Shown here piece after piece: positions 23,870 to 35,687 of a DNA stretch of 64,000 bases (within the stretch, counting starts at the first letter, position 1; every line of letters begins with the position of its first letter). The notes beneath the pieces were generated by a model, which saw only the letters and a list, made by a program, of their open reading frames with translations, had not been told where the DNA came from and ran no database searches. Source of the stretch: Phragmites australis. Its lineage: Eukaryota; Streptophyta; Magnoliopsida; Poales; Poaceae. The position numbers and the translations under genes were made by a program. The stretch spans positions 1,242,501 through 1,306,500 of the forward strand of contig NC_084934.1 in assembly GCF_958298935.1 (NCBI RefSeq), written 5' to 3'.

Positions 23870-24216
23870 TCGACGGTCATGCATTGGGTGCTACACCCCT
23901 CCTCCATGCCACACTTCGCTCTGTTTCGTTGCCAAGGACGGGCCCTTCCTTTGTGTCTATTTGTAGTCATCAGTCGCGGCTATGTCCGCCAACCGTGTCA
24001 TGTTTGTCATCAGGTCTGCATTCGGCTTTTGCTCGCCACTTGTCATCGATACATCAACTTGAATGTTTTGTGCCACATTTGGACCCATGATTGCCCAGCC
24101 TCCAACCAGGAGTTTTCAGGAGGTAAGACGCCTTGCCGCAAGAATGTTGTTCGTCCTTCAATTCTAATGCATTGATGCTATCCCAATTCATTTCCAACAG
24201 GGATCCACCACACTCC

Positions 24217-27200
24217 CCATGACACAACAAAGCTGTCAAATTTTTAACTAGAACGTCTGCGGCCTCAACGGTCGGGCTCACCGTGATGCTATCCACAACC
24301 TCATACATGATACAAATTGTAGCATTGTGTGCTTGCACGATACAAAATTGGAGCAAATTGACAGCGCCATTGTCGTACAAACCTTAGGCGCCAAGTTTAC
24401 AACCTTCTTCGCCTACCTCCCCACACAGCAGACCAGGGGCGACATTCTGCTAGCTTGCTCGAATGACATTTTCATCCGCTCCAACGTACAGATCTCCACA
24501 AACACAATCACAGCTACAATCACCATGAGAGCGGATAACACAAGCTGGGACATCACATGTGTATATGGCCCACAAGGTGAAAATGAAAAGGTAGACTTTA
24601 TGTAGGAGCTAAAGAACGTCATAACCCCCAACCAAGATAAATGGCTCATCATCGGTGACTTCAATCTTATCTACCAAACGGTGAACAAAAGCAACGACAA
24701 CCTTAATAGAAGACTCATGGGATCATTTAAATCAATGCTAGACATTCTTCTAGTTAAAGAAATTCCCCTGAACAGGCGTCGCTTCACCTGGACTAACGAA
24801 CAGCAAAATCCAACATTCACACACATTGACAAGGCATTCTACACAACTGGATGGGACCTTCTTTTTCCCACATCCTTCTTGCACTGCATGCCTACAATGA
24901 TGTCAAATCATTGCCTCTTGATTTTGCAAGGTCACAACGAATAAATTCAGATTTGAGAACTTTTGGGCAAGCATGAAGGGTTTACAAGAGGTGGTCCAGG
25001 AGGCCTAGAGCAAATTGGTGGCAGCCGCACAACCTGTCAAACGACTCCACATCAAGCTCGCACGCACGGCCAAGGCAATTATGAAATGGCCATAATGAAA
25101 ATTGGCAACACTAGACTCCAGTTGGTGAGTCGGGATCGTTGTTTGATCCATGCCTTTTCGATGAGGGCCAAGCCGATGCATCTAGCTTAGAGCAGCTTAC
25201 GTAGTTCAAGCTCCTCACTAGTTAGTTGTCTATCCTCCTGGGCCATGTCTAGTCTCAGGATAACTTCTTTAAAAACAAAATTCTTCCTACTAAGAGCCAA
25301 CTCCAGACGGAGGAAAAACTATATCCAATGCCTCCAAACGCCAGAGGGCATGGTGTACTCCCATCAAGACAAGGAAATAGAGATTCACGCGCACTTTCGG
25401 CAACATTTGGGTTCCACAACATCACGGTCATCCACCCTAGATTGGCACGCCTTGGGATATCAGCCCCGCGACCTATCAGCTTTAGAAGCCCCCTTCACTC
25501 AGAAAGAGATTAGAGACACTATCCTATCAATGCCGACAGACAAGGCACCTGGACCAGACAGCTTCACGGGTCTATTCTTCAAAGCATGTTGGGAGACCAT
25601 CAAAGACGACCTAACGACAACCTTCAATTAGCTATACAACTTGAATGCGAATAATTTCAAGCTTCTAAATTCAGCCAACATCCTTCTTCCCAAAAGAGTT
25701 GATGCCAAGAGAGTGGGAGATTACAGGCCTATAAGCTTAATTTATAGCATCGCCAAGATTTTCTCCAGGCTGTTGGCGAACAGACTTGCACCCCATCTAG
25801 ACAGCATGGTATCCCCTTGCCAAAGTGCTTTTATCAAGAAGCGTTGCATTCAAGATAATTTCCTTTACACACAGAACATGGTACAACGGCTTCACAAATC
25901 AAAGATACCCTCACTCTTCATGAAATTGGACATCGAAAAGGCATTTGCTTCTATAAATTGGGGATACCTTTTCGAAGTGCTCCAAGCTCTTGGCTTTGGC
26001 CAGCACTGGCGTGAATGGATCATAATCTTTTTTGCCTCAGCGACCTCAAAGGTCTTGCTAAATGGCCAAACGACTCCTTCTAACACAGGAGAGGGTCAGG
26101 CAGGGGGACCCCCTCTCTCTCTCCCATGCTTTTCATTCTGGCCATTGACCCGCTTCCAAAGCTCCTCGACCTGGCAACACAGCAAGGTGTGCTCAACCCA
26201 CTCCCGTTGGTTGCGGCAAAGTACATGACCTCATTATATGCCAAAGATGTGGCAATCTTTATAAATCTGAGCCGTGATGACCTCATTGCAGTAAAGGACA
26301 TCCTTCAATCATTCGGCCATGCTTTCGGTCTTGTGACAAACTTAGAGCATATCCTACATCATTTTCCCAGTGTGTGTATGAATTTCCCATGTCGATACCT
26401 TGGTCTCCAGCTTCACACACACTCCCTGCAAAGAGTACACGTGCAGCCACTCATTGAAAAGATTGGGCAACGCTTACCAGGATGGAAAGGGCGCCTTCTC
26501 TCCTCGGGCGGTAGGCTGGCTCTCGCCTCGTCTGTACTGTTCTCCATCCCCACATACCACTTAACCATCTTCCCAATTGCTATTTGGGCATGAAAAAAGA
26601 TCAACAAAATCCGTCGTTCCTTCCTGTGGCAAGGAAAAGAAGATGCAAACAACGGCCATTGCCTAGTAAAGTGGAAAAGAGCTTGTCGACCCAAGCGCCT
26701 GGGGGCCTTGGCATTATGGATTTGGACAAATTCAGTCATGCACTCAGGCTTCGCTGGCTATGGCATAAGGGAGTAAGAGAATCCAAGCCTTGGGTGGGTT
26801 ATGATGTGCCTTGCGATGTCATAGATAGCCAACTGTTCAACGCCTCCACTATAATCACAGTTGGCAATGGGAGGAAGACCAGATTTTGGCACCATGCGTG
26901 GCTCGAAGGCGAAGCTCCAAGAAACTTGGCGCCGCACCTCTTCAGCCTTGTTAAGAGGAAGAATAAATTGGTCCAACAAGAGCTTCACAATAATAGTTGG
27001 ATCCACACCTTCCGTGGTAAAATCACCACCACGGAACAGATCAAGGAATTTGTCTCTCTTTGGATAAGATTGCAGCTGGTATCTCTCCAACCGAACGCCC
27101 CCGACACCTTCACCTGGCGCTGGACCACCAATGGCCAATACTCAACAAGTTCTGCGTATCGTGCACAATTCCATGGTTCCTTTGATCAGTTCAACAACAA

Positions 27201-27666
27201 CCTTATATGGAAAGCACATGTTGAAAGCAAATGCAAATTATTTGCATGGACCCTCATCGAAAGTAAAATTCTGACAGCCGATAATCTTGCGTTGAGGGGT
27301 TGGCCACACCAGACCTTGTATGCCTTGTGTAATGGGCTGCTAGAAACCGAGATTCACCTTTCCCTGCATTGCACTTTTGCTGAGGCGATCTGGAGCCAGG
27401 CGCTAGCCTGGGAGCATATAAACTTTAGCCACATGTTGTCAGCGTTGAGCTTCCAATCCATCGCGGACTGGTGGGAATCCACGTCGAGCGCAATGCCAAA
27501 GGAACAACGTTGGGCCTGCAATGGGGTGTTCATCTATATTATGTGGAACATCTGGAAAGAAAGGAATCAATGGATCTTCCAAAACAATTGCATGACGACC
27601 CATCAAGTCGCATTATGCACAAAGGAGGACATTGCTCAAAGAAGGCGCACCCTCATGTTACATTAG
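24217..27666 (+). pseudogene. LINE ORF2: endonuclease, reverse transcriptase, zf-RVT
   Basis: Domain order is normal for plant L1 ORF2. AP-type endonuclease (about 24240-24945) has NVCGLNGRAHR, GDFNLI (24654-24671) and SNHCLL (24903-24920), where SDH is expected. Reverse transcriptase (about 25530-26590) has DKAPGPDSFTG, YRPISLI, FMKLDIEKAFASI and the active-site box as YAKD (26237-26248) instead of YADD. The C-terminal zf-RVT-like region (26584-27666) has FAWTLIESKILTADNL, ending at 27666. There are stops (such as 24603-24605), several frameshifts and missing pieces. It cannot retrotranspose. Confidence 0.85.
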
Positions 27667-27836
27667 GTCCTTTGGGTCTAGGCTTGTGTGATTTTGGAAG
27701 TGTTCTGGCCTCTGTCTACTTTGTTCATCCATGATAGCGGCGCGATATAGCCGCTCCTGTAAACTTAACTTTTCTCTTCTTGTTTAATGAATGGCAGAGC
27801 TCCTGCCTTTATCGTTAAAAAAAAATAAAGCTGCAT

Positions 27837-28774
27837 ACCCTATAGAGGTGCAGGCAGACCAGAGTGTGGTGGCCATAGAATCCATCCATCAAACTACACT
27901 TCCAGATCGAGTGCAAGGGCCATCGACGAGGTCATGGAAAGCTCAACGAAATGCAGGGAATGCTTGCTAGCCCTAGGATTCCACGAGGAGCTGCAATGTA
28001 CATTCTGAATGCAATGACTCGCAACCCTCTCAGTAAGGACTTCCCAAATGTCCTCAGGTCTATGACTAGTCAGAGTCGTCAACTTCGTTGGTTCACCATT
28101 GTTGTGTTACCTACGCCGGTGCGCAGTGGTGGACCGCGCCCAAAATTTTAGGTTGTGCAGAATTTACCTTGGCCTTTGTCTGCACCAGAACGCGCCAGTG
28201 AACCGCTTTATGCTCGCGGCTGTCCAGCCTGAGTCATAACTCACTCTCCCGTCACCCTGCAGCAGTGCTAGCCTCTTCTATGTATTCTCTCTCCCTCTAC
28301 TCTCCCTCTACCTCTACCTCTATGGAAGGCGCAGGCATCAATGGCACCTGGACATGTCACAGGGTCAATTATGCCATCTACAGATCTACATAATCTTACA
28401 TGTCCATATCTTTTTGTAGCTGCCTCTTCCTCTCGTCATCAAACATGCTGACATCGACACCCTTTTCTACCTTGACTATAGTCGCCGAGGTGCGTCGCTT
28501 GGGTGTGGGATGCCCTAGGGAGGAGCGAGGGGGGGTCCTTTTGAGTCTCTGGGTAGCTAGGGAAGCCCTTCCTAATGGGGTGGTCCGCACTACCAGTACG
28601 GCTAACGCAGGTTACTACCAGATGCCTGCATGTGTGCAATTTGCACTCAGGCGCGTTCCTACCCCAATGCAGACTTCTGCTCTGTTTTGACTCAACTTTG
28701 CGTTCTGTGCTATGAATATGCAATTAATCAAGATGGTGTTGTGTAAAAGTGTTTCATAAGGATGGTGTATTATA
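27837..28774 (-). other. Gene fragments: PMD-gene 3' end relic and exon-like blocks
   Basis: The first 80 bases after the LINE (GCATACCCTATAGAGGTGC..., AGACCAGAGTGTGGTGGCC, ACTACACTTCCAGATC) match 39421-39485, the 3' UTR and stop region of the PMD gene. Copy 1 of the duplicated block therefore also once had a PMD gene 3' end. Upstream coding similarity fades quickly. A Lys/Arg-rich frame on the minus strand at 28396-28590 (RKRQLQKDMDM end) looks exon-like but I do not recognise it. A CTCTAC-rich simple stretch lies at about 28286-28322. Confidence 0.4.
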
Positions 28775-29015
28775 CTACCTCTATTCGTAAATACATGATG
28801 TTTTGGATAATGACATGGTCTTCAATATGCAACTTTGACTGCTACTTTTTGTATGACAATAGTAATAAAAAATTATGAAAATATTGATTATGAAGATATT
28901 TGCCATGACAAATAAAATGATATTACATGCATATGACCAATTAAAATTGTTTTTTCTTAAATCAATGGTTAAAATGTACGTATTCTGGACGTCATATATT
29001 TACGAACGGATGGAG
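28775..29015. mobile_element. Stowaway-type MITE (Tc1/mariner)
   Basis: 241 bp with terminal inverted repeats CTACCTCTATTCGTAAATA and TATTTACGAACGGATGGAG, close to the Stowaway consensus CTCCCTCCGTCCC. Both sides are flanked by TA (28773-28774 and 29016-29017). AT-rich interior, no coding. Confidence 0.88.
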
Positions 29016-29381
29016 TATATGTTAGGAGCTCAAGGCAACTTGCCGACACAAAGTAAATATGTGGTATTTTCAGTCGTAAGTATCTGTGCTGTATTGGATA
29101 GCAAAATACAAATCAATTTGTCACATCTAGACATAGAAAATTAGTTTTATTTCTCAAATAGTAGCAGGATCTGTGCTGATTACATGGAGAAAGAGAAACA
29201 CGGTACAGATAAATGCCATCTTTAGAATGATATAAACACCGGACACCACACAAGCTAGCTAGCAGCTAGGAGAATGAAACACGACCAATACACATATCTA
29301 AAGAACATTTTCGTTGAGTTAGGACCTTACCAAATTAAGTGGCAAAGGATAGGCCTTGGGATTGATACACCTCGTGCAGGC

Positions 29382-30716
29382 CTAAGCACAAATGACCTGC
29401 TGCCTAATCCGGCCGGGTCTTCGAACCCACGTTGGTTTGGCGCTTGGCTTCTCCAACCAAATAAGTCCAAGACCATGTGGAGAGGACCAGACCATTTGAT
29501 AGTCCGCGTCACCTGGCTGGCGGACCAAGTAATCGATTGCCTTTGATCTTAGCATCGCCTCCGTATGTTGTATGCTACCATCTATATTTTCTTCTTTGCC
29601 CTCAAACCGCAGGCTAATCTGCTTCTGTGGGCCCCATAAATCACAATGAGGCAGCAACTTAATATCCAGATACAGAGGTGGCGAGTTCATGCCCACTTCA
29701 TCTGTTGAGCTATGCAAGATGTACTCCACAGCTGAAACATAGCAAGTAAAATAGAACTCGACAACTGGCTCTGGAAGTCCGAGTGATGGCACACATGACG
29801 AGACAGCGTTGTTTGTGCAACATATTGGATCTGGGCGTAAGAATTTTGCATTCTCGACAATTATTTCTTGCCTCCATTCCCATGGAAGAGCATCCGAATG
29901 GGAAATACCTTGTAAACTAGATAGTAGAATGATTTCTCCTATCACATATTCAGTCGCAATATTGAACTGAGATGCCAATTGCTGCAAGCAGCTAATAGCA
30001 GTCCCAACTATGTCCGTGCATTCGGAGATTCGTAGCAGCAGGTCTAGATCGAAAAATTTCGCAGGCATCTTGCGATCCTCGTAGCTATAATATAGATATA
30101 CCTCTACGCCACGCCCTTCCGAGGGTATGGGCCATATGCAAATACGGCGTGATTGGCTTCCTTGCACCTTTTCATACCTGAGAGTTTTCCCTTCAAGAAG
30201 CTGCCTTATAAGAGGGTAGCGAAAGGTGTGGTGCCGCCGAAGTGAAATGCCGTACACCACCTTTTTTACAAACTTGTCGGCCCAATCTGCAAACATTTCA
30301 AATCTACCGACATCGGAGCAACTCAAGCGCGTCTCGTCCGTTCTCAAGCCAATCAGAGACAAGATGGACGGCTTTCTAGCACAAGCAAGCCAACGTTTAG
30401 GGAAGGAAGAACTTGTTACCCCGGTATCCTCCTGGTCTTGTTGCAGTGCTTGCTGCTTGTGCCTGTTGAGCAGATCCGCGGCCTCGTCATAGGCGCGCTT
30501 TAACATCTTCCGACGGTGAAGGAGCCAGACGTCTGTGATTGGCAGCTTCGCAGACATCTCGAGAGCAAGCCCCAATGTGGTGAGCGCCATCTCGAGCCTC
30601 TCTGCGATGTGGCCTCCGGACGTCCTCTCCTTGCGCTTTCCCAGCACGTAGGAGATGCTTCTGCTCACGCCCTCCTGAACAACGGCTCCGACCACCATCT
30701 CCGTGATTTCCGGCAT
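29382..30716 (-). CDS. Rx_N-like coiled-coil resistance-type protein without NB-ARC, copy 2
   Basis: Open frame of 444 residues. Residues 1-95 resemble the Rx_N domain of NLR immune receptors (VVGAVVQEGVSRSISYVLGK, RLEMALTTLGLALEMSAKLP, TDVWLLHRRKMLKRAYDEAA). The rest belongs to a grass family I recognise only by its pairing with the pseudogene at 15922-17298 (RYPLIRQLLEGKTLRYEKVQ, LASQFNIATEYVIGEIILLS). There is no P-loop, NB-ARC or LRR, so it is not a full NLR. A role in immune signalling is inference. The last 30 residues (from about WLEKPSAKPTW) do not match copy 1, so the 3' end was probably replaced. The start ATG at 30714-30716 sits just before the Rx_N helix. Single exon. Confidence 0.65.
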   Translation of the reverse strand: MPEITEMVVGAVVQEGVSRSISYVLGKRKERTSGGHIAERLEMALTTLGLALEMSAKLPITDVWLLHRRKMLKRAYDEAADLLNRHKQQALQQDQEDTGVTSSSFPKRWLACARKPSILSLIGLRTDETRLSCSDVGRFEMFADWADKFVKKVVYGISLRRHHTFRYPLIRQLLEGKTLRYEKVQGSQSRRICIWPIPSEGRGVEVYLYYSYEDRKMPAKFFDLDLLLRISECTDIVGTAISCLQQLASQFNIATEYVIGEIILLSSLQGISHSDALPWEWRQEIIVENAKFLRPDPICCTNNAVSSCVPSLGLPEPVVEFYFTCYVSAVEYILHSSTDEVGMNSPPLYLDIKLLPHCDLWGPQKQISLRFEGKEENIDGSIQHTEAMLRSKAIDYLVRQPGDADYQMVWSSPHGLGLIWLEKPSAKPTWVRRPGRIRQQVICA

Positions 30717-31590
30717 GGGGGGTTAATGGACCGGCTGAGAAGACAAAACAACAGGAGCCACTTTAATCTGACGCACAAAAGAGGAAAATCTTGAGTGCAC
30801 TTACGTTACTGATGGACTGTAAATGCATTGTCCTTACGTTAGTTTTCCTCTGAATTGTAGCGGCGTGCAGCACCAAGTTCTGATCACACAGCTGGCTACT
30901 GATGGAACGAACTTGAAGGGGAGGTTGGGATATGATCGGGAACACTTCAGAGAAGGTGCAGTGGCTGTGTCCACTATTATCCAATCGAACGAGCCATATA
31001 TATATATATAGAAGTGGAAGTCGGAGTGGGCATCATTTACCAGTTGGCTGCCCCGAAGCAAGGTGGAAAGCTCAAGGATATGCGGAGGATGGTTCCTACT
31101 TCATAGGATGCCAACCAGAACACAAGAGCTGCACTCTGAGTGCATGCATCTTGAGCTAGCTCTAAACCTGTTGAGTGGCCCGAAACGAGGTGGAAAGCGC
31201 GAGGAAATTCTGAAATGAACGCAGTGGCTTGCAACGCCCAGAGAAGCCATACAGCACTCAAGGAGCTAGCTGCACCGTAAATTCTAAACTGAGCTCAAGG
31301 TCGTCCTAGTCTCCCAGCAGAAGTCATGTGGTCTGTGCCCAAGTCCTCGTCAATCCAACTTGCATACGCTACGAGCATTGGCGAGGGCCCACCACCATTG
31401 TCTGTACTGTGAATTCACTGTCATGTTTGCTTCTGCCTTTTTTTTTTCACGTTTCATTGATGGTCCCTCGATGCACCAGAAACAATAGAACCAAGTTGCA
31501 TATATGCTTACATTGCAACTGTGCTGATGTACTATCATACATCGGAGTCGATATCATATGATAGACCAATACTTTTTTCCGTTCAGAAAA
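30717..31590 (-). promoter_or_regulatory. 5' flank of Rx_N-like gene, duplicated with copy 1
   Basis: Mirrors 17299-17890 in order and content over its right-hand part. It also holds a short internal duplication (CCCGAAGCAAGGTGGAAAGC at 31053 and CCCGAAACGAGGTGGAAAGC at about 31180) and a (TA)n run at about 30998-31011. No protein is coded. Confidence 0.55.
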
Positions 31591-32722
31591 AATCAATATA
31601 ACAATACTAGGTAAGTACTCGTGCGTTGCAACGAAAACACCAACCAAACACAGAGTAATAACATCAAAGTTTAGCCAGAATCAACAGATATTACAAACCA
31701 TAAGAAATAAGCTCAAAACATTATTTCCTGACTACATGTGACCGAAAAAGAAATCAAGAAAATAGATTCCATTATGTAGCTGTTACTTTGTCACGGATTC
31801 AACCAGGTGCTCGTTGGCTCGTTGGGATTAAGAACAAATAAATAGTCCCAAACATAAAAGTAAAACCTAATCGTCTATTTTGTGCCGCATCGAAGGGTCT
31901 AGACATGGTTTTTTTTTTTGCCAATTACACATGCTTTGCAATAGAAAACTATATTTGCACCACACAATATTCATGTGTGCTGATTCTGTAAAAAGATTAG
32001 CATGTCAACCCATGTGCTGAGGAATAAAATACTTGTATCCGGCACTAAATGTAGAGCAAACGAACTGACCATCTCTCTTGAGAGCCATTGCCGCCCTGCG
32101 CTTCTGCTGCGTTTGAGAAGCAGTAACTGCCTCTGGTGTTGGGCACCCTGCAAAAAGGGGACAAAAGAAATCAAGTCAATTCAAGTAGCGCAGCGTGCAA
32201 GGGAACGAGAATAACCTATATTTAATGGATTTAGTATTTTTCTAAGATGATCATGATATGAGTACCATATGGAGAGCTGGTATCACCTGAATAAGGAGGA
32301 CTATCAGGCATGGATATAATACGATGGCTCACTACTTCACGATGTGGTATGTGTGACCCAATCATCGACTCTTCATAAGGCAGCATAGAGCTTGCTGCTT
32401 GCCTTACACGTTTAGTACTAGAGCCATCTGAAGTATAGTCATGACAAATTAAGAGCAGCTGTTGAGGTTCACAGAAGAGGAATTTAAAAAACTTGGTAGG
32501 AAAATGAAAAGGTACGCAATAACATAGTAGATGAGTAATCAACTGACCTACACATGACTCATCCTGAACAGTAGGTTTTTGTTCACAATTGAGGCCATGC
32601 ATTGCTGATTCTTAAAGGGCACCTTTCCGTTTATGCCACCATTCTTGTCGGGTAGAAGCTCACGAAGACCAAACCGATTTTATTGCAAACAGAGTTGGAA
32701 AACATTACGAATAAAAGGTCAT
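31591..32722 (-). other. Unidentified exon-like fragments, possible Helitron relic
   Basis: GTGCGTTGCAACG at 31622-31634 is a motif often met at the ends of grass Helitron-type repeats (recalled, not searched). On the minus strand two blocks look like exons: one after TTTTTGCAG near 32145 down to about 32065 (residues TPEAVTASQTQQKRRAAMAL), and one at about 32275-32435 (SSTKRVRQAASSMLPYEESM, ISMPDSPPYSGDTSSP). I do not recognise the protein. The region ends at the Copia-type LTR. Confidence 0.3.
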
Positions 32723-33064
32723 TGTTGGATATACGTCGAATAATTATACGGAGCTAGTTATGTATAGGACTTAGAGTTGTATTAGCGGTATACGGTGGAA
32801 TCCTAGTAGAATTGTTGTCTTCAGGTCTCCTCATAAATATGAGAGGAAGACCACTGTTTGTAACCATGACGGCATAGTGACAGGTTCGTAGGGGGCAGCG
32901 GCCGGTGTTGCTAGTTGGGGATGAGCGTCCGTAGTCATACCCCAGGGATGTAGGCTTCGGCTGAACCTCGTTAACAAACATCGTGCCTCTGGTGTCGTCT
33001 GTGATCGTGTGCATCATCTTGGTAGATACATCCGTTGCTTCTGCTGATGGCTTATTTTCTAACA
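32723..33064 (+). repeat. 5' LTR of the non-autonomous Copia-type element
   Basis: 342 bp, TGTTGG...AACA. Matches 38341-38728 throughout; shared blocks include CCTCATAAATATGAGAGGA and GTTTGTAACCATGACGG. Confidence 0.88.
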
Positions 33065-33066
33065 CG

Positions 33067-33078
33067 TGGTATCAGAGC
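33067..33078 (+). promoter_or_regulatory. Primer-binding site (initiator tRNA-Met)
   Basis: TGGTATCAGAGC starts 2 bases after the LTR end, the classic plant Copia primer site. Confidence 0.9.
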
Positions 33079-33427
33079 TATGGATGGATTGGATCTTGAG
33101 GCAGTGTGTGGAAGATCACGGAGAGGCAAGAGGATTATGCATCTACAAGGCGTCGTACAATGCACGTGCAGTGCTGGGAGGACACAACGCAAGATGGAGC
33201 ATAGCGACGGTTAGTGCGCGCAAGCAAGATGCGTATAGCTGTGGCAAGTTGACGCATGCATACAGACGTGTACGGATGTGTCAGCGATGGCTAGATTTCT
33301 ATCCCGGTGTCATCGTCGTGGAGGCCAGTTACGCTACAGGAGGTTCGGTGTGCGTGGCTCGTGCGACCTGTCTAGCATGTATAGAGTCCAAGGAAGTCAT
33401 GTGGTGCATGCATATTGACGTGACGTG

Positions 33428-33541
33428 TGCATGCATGTTGGTTGAGTCTTGTCACGCTCGGTGGGCTGGAAAAGAAAGGAACAATGCATGCATGTGGGTT
33501 GAGTCTAGTCATGCTCGGTGGGCTAGAAAAGAAAGGAACAA
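33428..33541 (+). repeat. 57-bp tandem repeat, two units
   Basis: Units start at 33428 and 33485. Each reads TGCATGCATGT-GGTTGAGTCT and continues with CTCGGTGGGCT and AAAAGAAAGGAACAA. They lie in the non-coding internal region of the Copia-type element. Confidence 0.85.
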
Positions 33542-33799
33542 AGCCAGGACGTGGGCGCTCGGGACTCAGCAGGCTAGACAAGTCCAACGCAGCTTCGGTG
33601 GACTCAGTTACTCGGCAGGTACACGGTTGTCACGGAGGAACACGCAGCCTGGGCGGGGCGGGCGTGGACCGTGAGGGTGGTCGGTCATGTTGGGGCGAGG
33701 TAGGTCGAGGTGGCGTATGGCGAGCCGGCGGAATCAGGTGTTCGGCTCGGAGGAAGCCAGACGTGGAGTTCTGCTGCGGGTGTGATGGAGGCCGACATG

Positions 33800-35454
33800 T
33801 GTGGGAAACCGTCCAAACAGTATTCTAATTTATCACTAAGTCGATCACTGACACGATCATGACTTCAGCAATTAAACAGAATACTGCTCTAGTAGTCACG
33901 GCACGTGTTTTGTGCCCAAGGATCGGAACACATGCCTTCCAACATGTACATCACAACATAGGTTAATAAAGAGCGAGTAATAAACATTTATATTATAATT
34001 ATTAAGCATGCAACTGATTTCAACAATTTACAACAAAAATAAGATAGGAGGAGACAAAACCCCTCAACTCCTAACAATAAAAGAACTACGCAGTAGAAAA
34101 TTAAACTTATAAATAACAAAAGAGAATGGCGCCGCATGCCCTTAGGCACCGTGTCAAATACACCACCTTCAGAGTAGGATGTACTACTCTTGCCCGCCAC
34201 CAAGATCGACAGGCATGAAGTAGTAAAAAACAACCTCTTCCTCAGCAGCAGGACTCCAAGGATTATGCATTGATCATTAGCAAGGATGAGCCACAGGTAA
34301 GGTAAAACATATGCACTAAGCATCCTAGCCATATGCTCACGAACAATGGGATGCGCCGTCGTTCGACTTCTACCAAATGACCTAAGCATATAAGTCGAAC
34401 TCATACCTATACTTTGACAATATATCAATGCTACAAGGAATGTAAATACACAAGTATTCAAAGTAGAAGAATGCAATCGACATAGGTTCCACCCATTGGT
34501 ATCCGACACTGACTCACTAAACATGCATACATACATAAACATATTTCATCAATTTTAGACTTATCCAATTACACAATAGATTAATATGCTTAGTTGCTTG
34601 CCTTGATGCACTGGCTCAAATAGGTGGGGCATGTTAGGATCGTCCTGGGCCTCCGGGATCAACAGATCGGCGTTCTCTAAAAAGGATCAACGTATGGAAT
34701 ACTATGAGTATGAATAAAGTACACATATATGCCACAATATGCATATAATGGCTGAAAATATTTTTCCTAGATAGAACAAATTATAAGGAAACTACCAAAA
34801 TTGGATTCATCAATTTTGGACTCGCAAAGAACCAACGGTGAATTGATGAAGCTTTAAACTAATTAATTTATCTTAGAAAGTTAATTAACTCTTTCATAGC
34901 TGGGGATATTTTTAATAGGTATATTAGGTTATTATGAAACCAACAAAATTGGTTTCATAATTTTTGGAGCTACGGAGAATTTATTATGAATTTTACAACT
35001 TTCGGACTGTCTGATGAAAAGTAACTACGGAAGTTCTACAGATTTCTGCGGAAGTTCCGGACTTTTTGCGGAAGATCCGCGAATTTCTGCGGAAGTTCCG
35101 GACTGCGGAACCTCTAGAAAAATGTACGGAACTTCCGGACTGTCCAGAAAAGCTCTATTTTGGGGAAAAAACTTTGCCAAATCGATTTGCAATCCTCTCC
35201 AATCCAAAGGAGAACGTGTTTGAGAGGAGAACGTGTTTGAGATGGTTTATGGAATCTAGAATTCACTCATCAACCTAGCAACTCGATTCCTAACTCAAAT
35301 CTCATCTAAATCCTCATTTTGGTCCAAAACTTTAAAGTTCATGAACTTTGCTCCAATTCAAAATCGATCACCCAAATCACGAATTCTTGCCATGGGAAGC
35401 CTAAGGGACTTACCCAAGATGCTTGTGGAGTTGGGTGACCGCCGGGGAATGGAG
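33800..35454 (-). mobile_element. Truncated LTR of the same family as 9511-12860
   Basis: Shares long blocks with the solo LTR at 9511-12860, such as CGGAACACATGCC, GCATTGATCATTAGCAAGGATGA, AAGTAGAAGAATGCAATCGA and GAATTCTTGCCATGGGAAGC. It ends where similarity stops (35454 against about 12345), so the minus-strand LTR start is missing. It also has internal deletions, including the hairpin region. Palindromic GGAAGTTCCGGAC repeats cluster at 35028-35155. Confidence 0.8.
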
Positions 35455-35687
35455 AAAACGCTCGGGTGCACATGAGGCAGGTTGCTTGCAGGACAGCTGG
35501 TGAGACATAGAAGGCGTCATGCGGGGTACTTGACGACGAGACAGAAGGGTTTAGTGATGAATCCGGGCAGACAATTTGTGACAAAGATGAATAGTCTGGT
35601 GTTCGGTGAGGTGGGACCGTAGTTTCGGTCGGTCGCTAGATGGATTAGCATACATGTGACAAGTCGTGTCGTGTGGACGTGCACGAG

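Larger units (their letters stand above)
17927..27823 (+). mobile_element. Degenerate non-LTR retrotransposon (LINE, plant L1 type)
   Basis: Full-length L1-type layout: Pro-rich/CCHC ORF1, then endonuclease/reverse transcriptase ORF2, short 3' UTR and A-rich tail (27817-27825), within 13-bp target duplications. Without its two nested solo LTRs (19726-20880 and 21576-23544) it would be about 6.8 kb. Many stops and frameshifts plus changed catalytic residues make it inactive. It landed in the upstream flank of the Rx_N pseudogene copy. Confidence 0.9.

Noticed and set aside
29400..29430. GGGTTCGAAG-like B-box on the minus strand as a tRNA gene
   Set aside because: No matching acceptor, D or anticodon stems around it.
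33988..34542. 184-codon hydrophobic open frame on the minus strand
   Set aside because: Within an LTR fragment of the family at 9511-12860, where the frame is not kept.
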